From Acanthaster planci (taxonomy: Eukaryota; Echinodermata; Asteroidea; Valvatida; Acanthasteridae), in NCBI RefSeq assembly GCF_001949145.1, contig NW_019091380.1:757809-798101 (forward strand): 40,293 bases of DNA. The letters are read 5' to 3'. Positions within the stretch are counted from its first letter, which is position 1. Every line of letters starts with the position of its first letter. The notes below the pieces were generated by a model. It worked only from the letters and a program-made list of their open reading frames with translations, ran no database searches and had not been told where the DNA came from. Shown piece after piece: positions 9,868 to 21,464 of the stretch. Made by a program: the position numbers and the translations under genes.

Positions 9868-12856
9868 CCAATCAACTTCCCCATGCGCCAAGGATGACTC
9901 CTTCAAAATTTGAATATGCATCATTTGCTCGATTTGGTCAAAACTTCTGTGAGTATCCTGGGAAATCTTTTTGTCTAAAGATGCAGTGTAAAAGTTAAGC
10001 CAGAAATGTGTAATATACCATACATAACAAATAAGAAGTGACAAAGAAAGGGAAGGAACCACTGAACTTGACAATAAAAAATAAACAATAAATTTTAAAA
10101 TTTATAAAAAACAAAACTTAGCGCTTTCCATTGTCAACATTCTTGCTATGTGGTCATATTTGAAAGTAAACAGTATCCTTATTGTTAACACTGGTTTTGA
10201 CAAAATATTGGGGGTGTACATCACTGCACAGCCCTTTACTACCCTGCTGCTTTAAATGTACAAAGAAATTTCAAAATTCACATAATCATAGCCATTTTGA
10301 AAGAAATGGTGCCATGTTGACTGTCAGAAGCCCTGATTTTGCTCAAAAATTGTTGTCGCTGTCAAATTATTGTTATTCGTTTCATTTTTGAAACCCACTG
10401 GATTTTAATGGATTGTTCATCATCACAGAATTTCACCTCCGTCAAAAATAACATAATTTTACTCTTTCAACACTAAAAAATGTTGCTGCTAATGTAAACA
10501 CCATGTAAACGTGCAATGTTCAATTAACATTGGCATAAATCGGTGGTGGAAATGGGGGGCAGGTGGGGTGACATATAAACTAGATACATGTAGGGGGCGA
10601 TGTTCACGATAAAGATGTATCAACTTCATGTGGAATCTTGCATCAGAATGGCGTATTTATGGCTTTTTAAAATAGCTTTCCTTTTTAGTGATATTGCAAA
10701 CATTTTAGTCGTTAGGAAATCCTGTAAATTCTTCACAATCTGCTTTAAATGTTTTGGCTCATCACCATCTCCCCATCCCTCAAGGATTTAGGCCCATAAT
10801 TAAAAGTGATTATTGGATTAAGATTTTAAACAATTCATTAAAAAAGATGACAGCTCATGTTAGAGATGTGAAGATAGTGTCTTTTCTTAAATATATTTTC
10901 CCATAGACTTTTAAGAGGTTATCTAAAAGATGAAATGTAGAATGAAATGCTATCAGATGCAATGACAGTCAAAACGTAAAGATTAGGTAACCTTTCCGCA
11001 AAAGATGTTTGATTTGGTTGATTTCAATAATGTTGCTAAAGAGTCACTGCATTCTACAGACTATTAGCTTTGTTAAGCATCACAAACTTATTCAAACAAA
11101 ACTATAGTTTTTGAACAAAAAAAGTTGTTTGAAAGCTGTTGCTTGGTCTTCCAGTATAATGCACACGCAACCACGGCAGGACTCCTCCATGCTGTAACAA
11201 TAAGGAATCTATCATTTTTTATGCAGAAACAATATTTAGCTTCTCAAGTTGATGACATTAATTTTATTTTGCCTCTATTATATTTCTGTCACGTATAGTA
11301 TTTAGATATCTCTGAATTACAATCCCAAGGGAAGAATCATGGTTTAAGGGCAAAGGGGCCTAGGAAGGCAATATGGCATGAAGGAGTACTCCAGAACATA
11401 AACTTTCAGTAGGGGATAATTATTTGACAACAGAGCGGATGTTGAAATGGATTCAAATGCAGGAGCAGATAACAACCTTTATGTTCCTCCAGTAACAGTA
11501 GGTTCACTGATTTTTGAGTCCCTCTAAGATGATGGTACCTTTAACATGAACATCTACATTAACAGGCTCCAATTTTTTCGCGACCCTGGACTTATAAAAT
11601 CATAAGTTATCCAAGTGATCAATACCTTCAAGCTTGACTCATAGATAATCTGAAATAAGCACACAAAATCATGTTTGCCGGCAGGTAATACAGGTTACAT
11701 ATACCGGTAGTAAATTGGATTTGACACTTCAAAATGTTAAGACACAAGAAGACAGTTTATTGTATTTCATCCATCTTAAGAATGCTTTAATAACTGAGCA
11801 TCATCTAGTCTGTACACATTTGTGTGAATTTTTCACTAAAAGTTCAAGGAAGAGCTAGAACTTAATCTAATTTAAACCTTGCTTTAATTGGTATCAGCAT
11901 GATCCAGTAAGCCTTGGCCAACATGCTCATATACATGCTCCTTTCAGACACCTAAACAAAACCAAGACCAGCTTCTTGCTGGAAACCTCCATTAGGGAAC
12001 AACTTCCCATTCATCAAGGCATGTGAGGAAACTCACAACATAGAAGTAAACAGCAGCCAGTCAAGATTTTGTTTTGCCTCTCTGCCATGCTGCACTGAAT
12101 GCTCCACCCATAATGTGCTTGCATGTTGGATATAAATCATGGCTTTGATTAGTTAGAATAATAGGCGGAGCTTAAAGAATCTATGTCAATGCTGTAATCA
12201 TAACATGGCGCGCTATAGCTCCGTGATCATAATAATGAGTTTCCACACATTGATCAAGGCCACCACAAAAGGAAAGCTGAAAGGGAGGACTGTTTTATCA
12301 CAAATGTACATCAAAGCTTTCCAAAAGGCCTGTTAATTTTCCCCATGACCAGTCTGGAGTATTATCCTATTTTGACACACTATTACATCATAAATTTCAT
12401 GCAATCTGACCAATCACAAGGCTGTTCTAGCACTCACAAAGGACTGTGCATATTTCCTTTTCTTAAACGTTGGAGCATATGGAACAAAAACACCGCCCGA
12501 AATGTTCCTTTTGCAAACATCTGATTGGCCGTGCAAAAGAAAGAACACTACACACATCATCTATACATTCTAAAACATGTCTGCACAAATGAGATTTAAA
12601 ATTCATTGTTGCCAACTTGAGATATTAAATGTTGAAGATGAAAATTGCTGTCTCTGTGGGGCTCAGGGAAAGGTCACTATCCCCATATGTGGTAATACTC
12701 CAGATTAATGACTTATGCATGAACCACTTACATCCATTCATCATTTATATAACCCTAGAGTGAAACATTCCACACTGGTTCACAGTGACAGGTTTTAAGA
12801 CTAGTCTATAAAACTAAGTACTGATGGTAATATGACGGGCACAAACAATTACTCAC
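9868..12856. other. No gene recognised; paired CCAAT motifs near 12.4-12.5 kb
   Basis: Mostly AT-rich non-coding DNA. A palindromic AT stretch (AAATTTTAAAATTTATAAA) lies near 10090. At about 12409 (GACCAATCACA) and 12521 (TGATTGGCCG) two CCAAT boxes face each other across about 110 bp, with an ACCGCCC GC-type element between. This arrangement could mark a promoter, but no first exon was identified next to it. Confidence 0.4.
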
Positions 12857-12920
12857 ATCACTTAACTGGATTTTCTTATTAGCAATTTCAAGGAAATGTT
12901 GATCCATCTGCATGCTTGGT
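12857..12920 (-). CDS. Candidate internal 64-nt coding exon, unknown protein
   Basis: On the minus strand a long T-rich tract ends in TTTATTTTGTAG, giving an excellent acceptor. The 64-nt exon is followed by GTGAGTAA, an excellent donor. The frame in between is open and reads PSMQMDQHFLEIANKKIQLS followed by Asp. It looks like a charged amphipathic helix, plausibly coiled coil. It enters in the third codon position and leaves in phase 0. The gene it belongs to is not identified, and no partner exon was found nearby. The border quality is what supports the call. Confidence 0.5.
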
Positions 12921-13989
12921 CTACAAAATAAAACAAAAATATCTGATTTGTAAAACTCCATTTTCCAAACCTTAGAACAACTTATCAAACAACTTGCGAA
13001 ATTTTTCGGTTAAACATTTTGCCAAGAAATTTTTATACTTCATTAAAATCTTTGTACATCCTTTTGCTGGGAGAAGTTTCTTTGCAGTGATCATTCTTCC
13101 TGGCAAAAGGGCGTATGTGCTTACGTCCTTCTTGCAGGCACACAACGAAGTAACAATTCCAAAGCAAGCAAACACGGGTGTAGCTGTATTTGTGATAACT
13201 TAATTTCTCGTGTCAAAATCAAGCAAATCATGATATTAAGGTATTTAAATCAAGTTATTAGACTAAAATCACACCCTTACCTTTCGATTTCAGATACAGT
13301 TTACCTCCACATAAGTTACATACAGTATATCTCCCACATGAATTTGATAAATGTACAGCTGCTTCACAGACACAGAGGACAACACTTAATCAGGTAAGAT
13401 GGAGAAAACTATGAGATAGAACCACCGGGAAAAAATAGCATAAAAACAGCTATAGGGTGTCATGTGAGATAACATGAGTTGCAGGGATTGGTGAAGGGAT
13501 GAAATTACACTGTGGTAAGTGCTATGATAGAGAAAATCCTTCCAACATCTCGGAGCCACAGCAGTGAGTACGTAGAGTGAGTACGTTTATAATATCTGTA
13601 TTTGTGGTCTTTTGTTCATTTTGTGCATGATAACTATGCAAGCCAACATAAATATAAAAACAGCTCTCTGTGATAAAAACAAAGGATGTCAGAATGAGAT
13701 GTAGTCGACGTAAATATAAAATTGTACTGTACAAAAATAAATGGAAATGTACATGTAAATCAGACATGAGTAACCTTGATGATGAGAAATTGACTGAATG
13801 AAAGAAATTTATATACAGAATAAAAGACCAGACAATTGACGGATGGATACAGTGAATGATTCAATGTCTTTAGAAGAAAATGCCTCACTGACTGAATTCA
13901 TTTGTTTCATTTCATATTTCAGAATCCGAAAAAAATCAACTGACCACTCAGGTCATTAGAAGCCACTGCATCTGCAACACCAAGAACAT
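12921..13989. other. No gene recognised
   Basis: Two ORFs on opposite strands overlap at about 12972-13203. Neither resembles a known family, and mutual openness of both strands suggests chance. A plus-strand donor-like CTGTGGTAAGTGC lies near 13512 without a convincing exon before it. Confidence 0.4.
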
Positions 13990-14440
13990 CCACTCTCCAT
14001 ACTGGTACTGGAAAAATGACCCTCATCGGAACATCCAATTTGCAAACAAACAAGAGCTGGATAGCTTTGTCTTCTAAACCTCTGCTATGCAAAAGGCTGA
14101 GCTTGATGAGCAAGCTGCAAGAATAGTATGGGACACCAATTTTGCATTTCACATAGTACACCACCCTGAATTTGTCAAAATAAGTCGGGATTTTGCAGAT
14201 GAATATCTGCCCGCAGTGTCCGTCAAAGAATCCAGCAAATGTGCGGGTATTTTAAATGACAAAAACTGTCCGCCTCAGACTAGATGGATGGTCAAATGTC
14301 CACTGTGAGCCTGTCATCTGTGCTGTTACATCCACTGATAGTGGCCTGGTTTACTTGGTGGATACTGTTGACACTTCTGGAGAGCCACACACTACAGAAT
14401 GTACCTTGTGAAAGTTGCAACAACTTTGATGGAAAAAGCT
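13990..14440 (+). pseudogene. hAT-family transposase fragment, decayed
   Basis: A plus-strand frame reads KAELDEQAARIVWDTNFAFH and then HHPEFVKISRDFADEYLPAV at about 14090-14200. This fits the segment before the catalytic domain in BED-finger hAT transposases (the DUF659/RNase H-like region). About 75 nt further on, in a shifted frame at 14281-14400, comes DGWSNVHCEPVI, then VYLVDTVDTSGEPHTTE, then KVATTLMEKAK in a further shift. DGWSN contains the first catalytic Asp region of the family, and the VDTSG/HT pair is also typical. At least two frameshifts and in-frame stops separate the pieces. The rest of the catalytic core and the C-terminal dimerisation domain are missing. Upstream residues (LQTNKSW and following) may be the same protein. 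No terminal inverted repeats were seen. Confidence 0.75.
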
Positions 14441-15050
14441 AAAAGTAACTGCGGCTGTGGTGACTTCTCTTCGGGGGTGCAAAATTAAGGCTCTTTCCAT
14501 AGCCGAGGGTCACATTCAATGGGAGCCTTTGGGGGTACGTCTTGTTCCCGACTTGGGACATCGCAATCATGCTGAATTTCACCAAAACTTGGCCTGACAA
14601 TTGTCGTCTGTCAATTAAGAAACTCACTTTGAAATTAACCATGCTCAGTGCTCTGGTCATGGCCAGTTGGTGTTCTTCACTGATCGCTCTGGACATCCAA
14701 CATATTTCAAAGTGTGCTGATGAAAGGTACATTTTAGGTTGACCAAGAAATCAAAGAAAGTGTCAGTTGACAGGCCTTTCCACGAGATTGAATTGTTATA
14801 TTTTGATAGAACTCAACACTAAAGAGGTAGTAGACAGGCAAAGCTGACTCAACTTTTGCCATGACAACATCAAAGTGGTGTCGAATGTGTATGGGAATGA
14901 AGAGATTGAATTCAAATGTCAGAGAGTAAGATTTAATTGCGTGGTGAGACAATAAGAATTTGAGGGTAGGGACGGTATAACTAAGCAACCTTTGAACACA
15001 AAGTTTCAAAATTTAGTCGTTAAATTTCGTACTGCCTTTTGAAGAATATA
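14441..15050. other. No gene recognised; sequence downstream of the hAT relic
   Basis: The hAT similarity stops at about 14440. ORFs on both strands at 14439-14742 overlap each other. The minus one (97 codons) has no recognisable domain. Nothing further can be supported. Confidence 0.4.
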
Positions 15051-15051
15051 C

Positions 15052-15650
15052 CCTACTGAACCACAGAGAGAAAACTGATTGAACTAGCTGACTTTTCACA
15101 GATGGGTTGGCAGGTAATTAAGAAAGAACACAGTGGAGGGTAGGTGTTACTTTACTAAACCACAAACAGAAACTGTTTAAACTAGCTGACTTGTCAGAGA
15201 TGGGTTGAGAGGTAGTTAAGGAAGACCAGGGTATTACCTTACTAAATCAAAGACACAAACTGATTAAATTAGTTTGGGTGCGAACTACAGTTCAACCAAT
15301 TGTCAGTTGCTTTTTAACAATGCGTATGCATGATTTAGTTACACTTAAATTACCCTAGGTGGCCTAAGTTTTAAAATTCATCTCACCATTGGCAGCGATT
15401 CTTTCAGTGCACATGGTGAATGAAATCTCATACAATTATTCTCATGTGAATGGTTCCCTCTGTTATGATAAATGAAATCAACTACTGTTAACCAGTGGTG
15501 TGACTATTCCCTGGGGCCTGGTTCCATCGTTCAGGTGGTGTTAGTCGAAATATAATAACTATAGTCGTTACTCAAACTCGTCAAGTTGAACTCACCCATT
15601 GCTGACTTGCCAGAGATAGGTTAGCTGGTAGTTAAGCAAGACCAATTGGG
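15052..15650. repeat. Dispersed and tandem repeat, about 85-100-bp unit
   Basis: A unit with TACTAAACCACA, then AAACTGATTGAACTAGCTGA, then CAGAGATGGGTTG and GGTAGTTAAGGAAGACC starts near 15052 and 15154. A partial copy starts near 15240, and another partial copy (GCTGACTTGCCAGAGATAGG) lies near 15601. Spacing is about 102 and then 86 bp. Copies are diverged and non-coding. Confidence 0.75.
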
Positions 15651-16183
15651 ACAAGTCAGCATTACATATTGCACCAGCTAGCAGGGCTCTGTTTCACCTG
15701 CGGACAGCCGGGGCACTAGAAATTTGAGTGTTTGCAATGGAGAGTGTCTTCCATGGCAGGTAAGTTCCGTGGAATAGAAACATGCAACTCAAAATGGTTA
15801 ACATTAACCAGAGTTCATATGGTCTAGGAAGGACTGATTCACATGGTCAATGACAGCATGATTTTAAGTACAAAGTATCCAACAAAAATTTGAAACTCAA
15901 AGTTGAGGAAAGCTTAATACAGACAAAGGCAATCGCAAAAGTTTGATGTGCATTGCAAGTTTGCATAGCAATTTGTCATTAGTAGACAGAGAAAAACTAG
16001 ATATGAATAACTGAAGAGGTTCTGGGGGTGAAGTTGCAGGACAGATCATATGGGTTTAATGGAAAAGGTTAACAGCATAAAAGAGAGTGCCGTTATACTG
16101 ACTGGTAGGCTGAAAAGATCTTTTAAGTACTGAGGTGAGGTATGTGTGAATGAGCAGATTGGGGTGGGGGTCAAGCTGAGATT

Positions 16184-16561
16184 TTGCCCCCGAGAAATAT
16201 GTCCAAATTTTGGCAGGCATGTAAAGACACTCTTTATCATTACAAATGTCAAGTTTTGGCTCAAGCTGACATATTGTTCAGTTGTTATGGCCATTTGAAA
16301 TTCAAGGCCACACGCATGCCAGGCAAATTGTGCACAGAATATGGCTGCGGAAAAGTATGTATTTTGGCTGAAATGCCTTGGCAAAATGGATACTGTGCGG
16401 CTTTTGTCAGTGTTTCACACAAGTGGTATCAACCTAACTGTAAAGAGCTTCCGGAAAAAGTTGTAAAAGCGAAGCTCACCAAAAAATGTACTGCATCGAT
16501 ATCAGAGAAAATGTTTGGGGGAGGGGCAGATTCTTCTCCCAGCTCTTTTAGGGTGAAGTAG
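16184..16561 (+). CDS. ORF of 125 codons in copy A, unknown, doubtful
   Basis: The frame opens with ATG at 16184 and reads MPPRNMSKFWQACKDTLYHY, then a Cys-containing middle (LCTEYGCGKVC), and ends GGGADSSPSSFRVK. It sits just before the decayed reverse transcriptase fragment. The equivalent stretch in copy B (about 26010-26160) is much shorter and does not keep the frame. It may be part of the retroelement, a separate insertion, or chance. No known domain is recognised. Confidence 0.2.
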   Translation: MPPRNMSKFWQACKDTLYHYKCQVLAQADILFSCYGHLKFKATRMPGKLCTEYGCGKVCILAEMPWQNGYCAAFVSVSHKWYQPNCKELPEKVVKAKLTKKCTASISEKMFGGGADSSPSSFRVK

Positions 16562-16745
16562 AAAACAGAAAAGTTCATAGAAAAGGCGTGCACAAGCCTG
16601 AAGTGTGGAAAACTGTATGCTATGAACCCTTGAGTGTAGTATACAGTAAATCTGGCAAACTGAGGCTGGTATTAGACGTTAACAGTAAAGGTGGCACAAT
16701 ACAAGTTATGAAGATGTGTCCATTGCAAAGCAACACTTTGATGTG
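16562..16745 (+). pseudogene. DIRS-like retroelement, reverse transcriptase N-terminal fragment (copy A)
   Basis: The frame reads EPLSVVYSKSGKLRLVLDVN at about 16624-16683. It fits the start of a retroelement reverse transcriptase, where a PLSV block is followed by a basic (K/R)LxLD strand carrying the first catalytic Asp. The match is closest to the DIRS/tyrosine-recombinase retrotransposon type as I know it; a Ty3-like origin cannot be excluded. The frame then degenerates and similarity to copy B stops at about 16745, where a 1.6-kb insertion begins. Copy B (near 26219-26280) has the same block with stops (LVLD retained). Confidence 0.7.
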
Positions 16746-18370
16746 GAAGAATATTTTTATGTACATGTATGTTTAAAGTGTTGATGTAAATGGAATGGGC
16801 CGTGCTTGGAAGATTTCTTGTAAAACATGCATGAACACATAAACATATATATAACAAGAAAACGCATCTGCATAATTTCAAAATGCACAGAAATATATCA
16901 AAAACTTATAGTTTTCACGACCCTATTTCACTCCCTTCAGGGAGTAAAAGCTCAACAACAGCCGTCGGGTACAGGAAGTTGTCTGAAGAAATTCCCAAGA
17001 ATTGTGATGTCACAGGACAGAGTCATTTATCCGGCGACTGTTTACTGTTACGCAACGACGCTTCGACATGTACGTAATGTAGTAGCGTTAGCGTGTGCAA
17101 TCATGTCAGACTCAAGCGATGATAATTCCAGCGTTGATGCTTTTTCCGATAATGACAGCAATCAGTTGTTATGTTCGTCTTATTCATTTGACGAAGAAAG
17201 TGACATTGAAGGAGCTGATGAGGCACAAGAAATATTGCCTTGTCAGTTCAAACCAGACTACACTCAGGAAGAGATTTTGCAACTCAAGGCTGTTGGCCAC
17301 GGGCATGGCAGCGACCTGGAGGATCGACAACCAAACACTGACTGGTCATGATTTTATTTTTTCCTGTACCATTATCAAAATTTGTCTTTCTGAAAAAACG
17401 TAATTGTCCTACCATTGGCTATTCGATAGCTGTATAGTAGAAGCAGTTTTTTGTACATGGTTATAGGTTAGCCTACTTGGTCAAAGTTGGTGTTCTATTC
17501 CGATAATATTTTTCACCGTGCACTGCGAGTCACATGCTTGGCGTCGATGCATAAGCGTGACGACCGTGCAGCATTATTTGCACCGGAAAATAGTCCATGT
17601 GCACCAGTGCAATATAGTCCCATTTTACATCGTTTACTAATAGTACATGTATGGGTGTACATGTATCTGTCAGTACTGGAATGTGTACATACATATAAAC
17701 CTGCACATGTATTTGGGAATTTTGAGTCCTCGTAAAAATCTGAGTGTGTGTTATCCACAAATTAAGTTAACCTACAATCGCTGGTGTGAAAAGTCGCTTT
17801 GGAATCTACAAAAACTGCTCTCCGGGGAATTGTTTTGATTGCGACAACAGCCACCAACAACCAAGTTTATCGGTATTCTTTAGAAATTAAGAATACACTA
17901 TAGAAGTTATCATATGTGTATGACGCGATGCAAAACAAAATGAACGCAAGGCATCAAGTTAGTTGTCCAATAGCTCTGCCCCGTGTTAAGAAAAGAGCAC
18001 AGGGAAACAAGACCAAAATAATGTGGTTGACTTGACACATACAAGTTATGTACCCGGCTATGCACCAGAGCAGAGAATATTATTCTCGCGCAGACCGATC
18101 AACTGTCTTGCTGGAACTATGCCATTCTTGCCTGGAAAGTTGAGTCCGTCCTATGCCGTCACATTTTTGCCAAGATTTGTCTGCTGCCCTCATCGACCGA
18201 TTTCGATAAGTTTTTGCAAAGAGCTCAGGCGGAGACTGAAAAAAGCACACAGAAAACGCCATTTCTGCTGATTTGATGACATAAAAGAGGAGTTAATCCA
18301 ACTTATTGTGTATAAGACAGTTGAAAACTATCATATAACGTCAATTTAACCCAACATGGCCCATCCCCTT
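16746..18370. mobile_element. 1.6-kb insertion splitting the reverse transcriptase in copy A
   Basis: In copy B the two reverse transcriptase parts are separated by only about 40-90 bp (26340-26430), including the strand ending TFDLKSSYQHI. In copy A about 1.62 kb intervenes and that strand is missing. The insertion holds a CpG-containing 5' region (about 17020-17100) and an acidic ORF (17103-17351), plus ACATGTA-rich DNA. No clear terminal repeats or target duplication were found, so the mechanism is unknown. Confidence 0.65.
17103..17351 (+). CDS. Acidic N-terminal ORF resembling P2X7-like/transposon-associated proteins
   Basis: The ATG at 17103 (context GCAATCATGT) opens 82 codons starting MSDSSDDNSSVDAF. 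An acidic Ser-rich stretch is followed by ILPCQFKPDYTQEEILQL and DLEDRQPNTDW, then a TGA. In marine invertebrates I know multi-copy proteins with an acidic N terminus, a (P)YxFEP block and an NTDWC motif opening a Cys-rich P2X7-intracellular-like domain. This ORF matches that layout but ends one residue after NTDW, before the Cys cluster. It could be a first exon whose donor I cannot place (GACTGGTCATG is weak) or a truncated gene. Upstream, CpG-rich sequence with TGATGTCACA and GTTACGCAAC looks promoter-like. Confidence 0.5.
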   Translation: MSDSSDDNSSVDAFSDNDSNQLLCSSYSFDEESDIEGADEAQEILPCQFKPDYTQEEILQLKAVGHGHGSDLEDRQPNTDWS

Positions 18371-19345
18371 TACAATGTGCATATCACCACATTGAAATTT
18401 TCAAGAACCACAGAATACATCTGGGCTTCTCTTGGAAAGAGAACTGTACTGTTTGTATCATTTGAATGTACATGTACTTCTCTAAATTAGTAAGAGTAGT
18501 ATAAGAATACCACAGATCCAGAGTTTATGTGGTGATGTTCCCTGATGACAGGTCAGGTGAAAACAAGCAGAAAGAACAAGCCCACATTGTAAGCAAATTT
18601 GGCAATGGTTTGTTGCAACAGTTTGGATTCCTAATTGCCAAAGAAAAATGTCTTTGGACACCAGCACAGAAAGTAGTTTGGCTGGAGTTCATTTGGGACT
18701 GGCAAATGGGTATTTTGTAACCAATGGCAAATTGGAAAGATGGAGAAGAAATGATTTTAGATTTACTCCTTTTCCAAATGGAGGAAAATCCAGACAGACT
18801 AGTGCCAGCTAAGTGCTTGCTGCAGTAACATGCAGATTATTTCCCTCATGATCTCAGTAAATCAAATCGGTTAGGTTGAGAACCAGGGCTATGTAAAATG
18901 TATATGGGCAGGTTGGAATGCACCAAAGAGGAGGCAAAGAATGGGATTATGCTTTGGAAAGGAAATGTTTCGACATCTTAATAAGACAGGTATGTGACCG
19001 AAAGCGCAAGATGAAGGTGACACAATCAAAGTACATAGTGATGCATCCAAGGATTATAACAGTGGATATGTATCCCTTTGTGAGGGAGGCCTTAGCAGAA
19101 AGCATTGAAGTTGTACGTACAAGGTGAAGCTCGACTTGGAGAGAGGATCAGGCTAGAAACATGAAGCATGTTGAAAAGTGATGTGTACAGTTCAAGAAAT
19201 AGGAAAGTAAAACAGATAACAAAAATATTTTTAAAAAGCTTAATGCAGGAAGAAAAAATAACAACCAATTCATTGGAGCGGAAGGAATGATTTTAGAGCC
19301 TGGTCAGATTGAGGAAAGATAAAACATCACTCCTTTGCTGCTTGT
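18371..19345 (+). pseudogene. DIRS-like retroelement, reverse transcriptase C-terminal and RNase H fragments (copy A)
   Basis: After the insertion the retroelement resumes with FKNHRIHLGFSWKEN-like sequence in fragments (about 18390-18450). Next is a continuous frame 18519-18720: RVYVVMFPDDRSGENKQ, with the catalytic DD, then QQFGFLIAKEKCLWTPAQKV and WLEFIWDWQMGIL before a stop. The order DD, GFLI..EK, W.P.Q, WLGF is that of DIRS-type reverse transcriptases. Further on, SVRLRTRAM (about 18860) and DTIKVHSDASKDYNSGYV (about 19019-19072) match the connection and the RNase H start (SDAS block). Stops and frameshifts break the protein throughout. Similarity to copy B stops at about 19345. Confidence 0.75.
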
Positions 19346-20275
19346 GTAATCAAAGAAATCAAACAAGATTTATGCCTATATTGTACAGAACAAAATTTAC
19401 AAGATTTAAATATGGTTTAAGTGCTTCCTAAATTCTATCTGACAGTGTAACTTGCAAAGTGTGTTTTTGTACAAATATTACTTTGTGTAAGTGCCCTCTG
19501 GTTTGTGATGTGAATGACAGATTACAATTTACCTGACCAAATTTTGATATGGTTGAATAAGGAACTAAAAGTTCTTTGTTTGTTGTGGACCAAAAATTTG
19601 TTTCTATGATGAGTTGAAGACCAAACCTAAAATGTTCTTAAACTGTTGCAGATGTAGCGATTATTCTTTGTTGAGGAGAAAACCAACTGCACAGCTTATT
19701 GAGGACTGCAGGTTTTTAAGTGTTTTTTAGTGCACATAGAGCTGGGGCATGCAGCGCATTCGCACTGGGGCTACATAAAGTCTGCCCATGGTCATTCTCA
19801 GACAGGTTCTCTACTGGGAGCTGCCTGTACAAGACCTTTCAAGACCAGTCCAGAATCCAAGTATAACTCCAGGGCAAAGCACGATAAAAGTAATCCTGAC
19901 GAAAGTAGACGATAATTAGCCATCGAAACATACAGCTTTGGACAAACAGTGCTATGCAGGCTACCATTGTGAACTTTTAATACAAACAAGAGACTATGCA
20001 GCTGCAAGTTTGACCCATGTTATAGAGGGCGCTATTTACGGGATGTTGATGATTATACAAGGAATGCAATATATCACACAGACAGAGTTGTTTTTGTAGT
20101 TGAGAGTAACCCATTTGCCTCAAGACAATGGTTTCTTTCTCTGTCTCCCACCTGTGAATACAAATTCCCTTGACATTCAACTTGCTAACTCAGTACCAAG
20201 CTTCCGGCAGATACGGGGACTTAAAATTGTTTAAGTGAAGGCCCCTAAAATTGTAGGTAAGCCGGAATTGTTATA
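19346..20275. other. Segment present in copy A but replaced in copy B
   Basis: Between the retroelement 3' part and the next shared block, copy A has about 930 bp without counterpart in copy B, which instead has a local tandem duplication. A 61-codon ORF at 19730-19915 is not recognised. An AGGGCGCT string near 20026 recalls the satellite motif at the window start but is probably chance. Confidence 0.5.
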
Positions 20276-21464
20276 TGAACATGTAGTAAATGTAATCGGC
20301 ATTTACCTCAACTTAAAACTGAATAGCTCCATCCAGTTTAAGCGTGTTGCCAGAGTTCCAAAAAAAGAATCTAGCATCCGCTGAATGTCATTCCTGGTTT
20401 CCCTCCAAATAGATATTGATTACTCTTCTTGTTTATTGTAACCAATTAATTGCATGAGAAATTCCTCCCCCATGAATCCAGGTGGCCATGATCAAACAAC
20501 ACCTCAACCACAAAAACAAGTCAAATGTTGTGTCACTGTCAAGTCTTGCTGTTGGAAAAGCTCTCAGATGTGAAGTAAACAATATGTAATAAATATTAAG
20601 ATAGTCAAAGAGGGTGTGGAATGGAAAAAGTGTATGAATGCAAAGCGAATGAAATTGGATGGCAGAGAGTGAAATTCAGCTGCAAAGAGAGACAGTGGAA
20701 ATTTGAAAACACCACTACCAACTAAAAGGAACCTTAGAAACCAAGGTTTAGACATTTTAAGCGGTAAATTCCATGCCGACTTTCTTGGCCTTAATGGCAA
20801 CAATTCAGGGCCAAAAAGGGGCACTACAGCACTTTGATTGTGTCGTCCCATCACAGCAGCCCACAGCCAGTGAAAGAACCTACCCAGAATAAAGCCTGTT
20901 TCCCTCTACTAATTCATACTATACTTCATACTTTCCTTCATGCTATCATTTATTTTGAGATATTAACAAAATGAGCTAAGAGGAAGATAATTGAGGAATT
21001 AAGTCTGAGAAAGTTTTGAACTGAACTGCATATGCGAAACAAATAGTTTGGGAATCATCTCTTGGCAAGAAAATTTGAGCTTGCGACAATGAGTAAAGGA
21101 AATGATAAATCAACAGTTAACACTGGAAATAGCTTTAGGAAGATTCCAATATGTCTTACTACGCTGAAAGAGCAAACACAAAGTCAAGTTTAGACTTTCT
21201 GCCAGCCACCACCATTAATCCTCTTTTGATGTATTGTTTAGAGTGTAGTTACTTCTTACAGTGAGAATGATGTTTGAAAATAAATCAAATCAAAAAATCA
21301 AATCAAAGTGTTCCCCTGACTACATTTTGTGATTACATGTGTAAGATTTTCAGTGAATCAGGCTCACTCCATTGGTAGCAATTCCAAGATAGGAGATATG
21401 GGTGGAGATTGTGACAAAGACTTCTTCACAACCATCTGCCAGACTTTGATAATCATGTGCCTAC
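20276..21464. other. Shared non-coding block of copy A (intron-like)
   Basis: This stretch aligns with 28470-30055 in copy B apart from a 529-bp insertion in B at 29092-29620, whose empty site in A is at 20906/20907. No exon-like frame was found. On the minus strand it lies downstream of the teneurin-like exon and would be intron. Confidence 0.55.

Noticed and set aside
14439-14742. Opposed ORFs of 97 (minus) and 66 (plus) codons beside the hAT relic
   Set aside because: They overlap on opposite strands and neither continues the transposase. No domain recognised.
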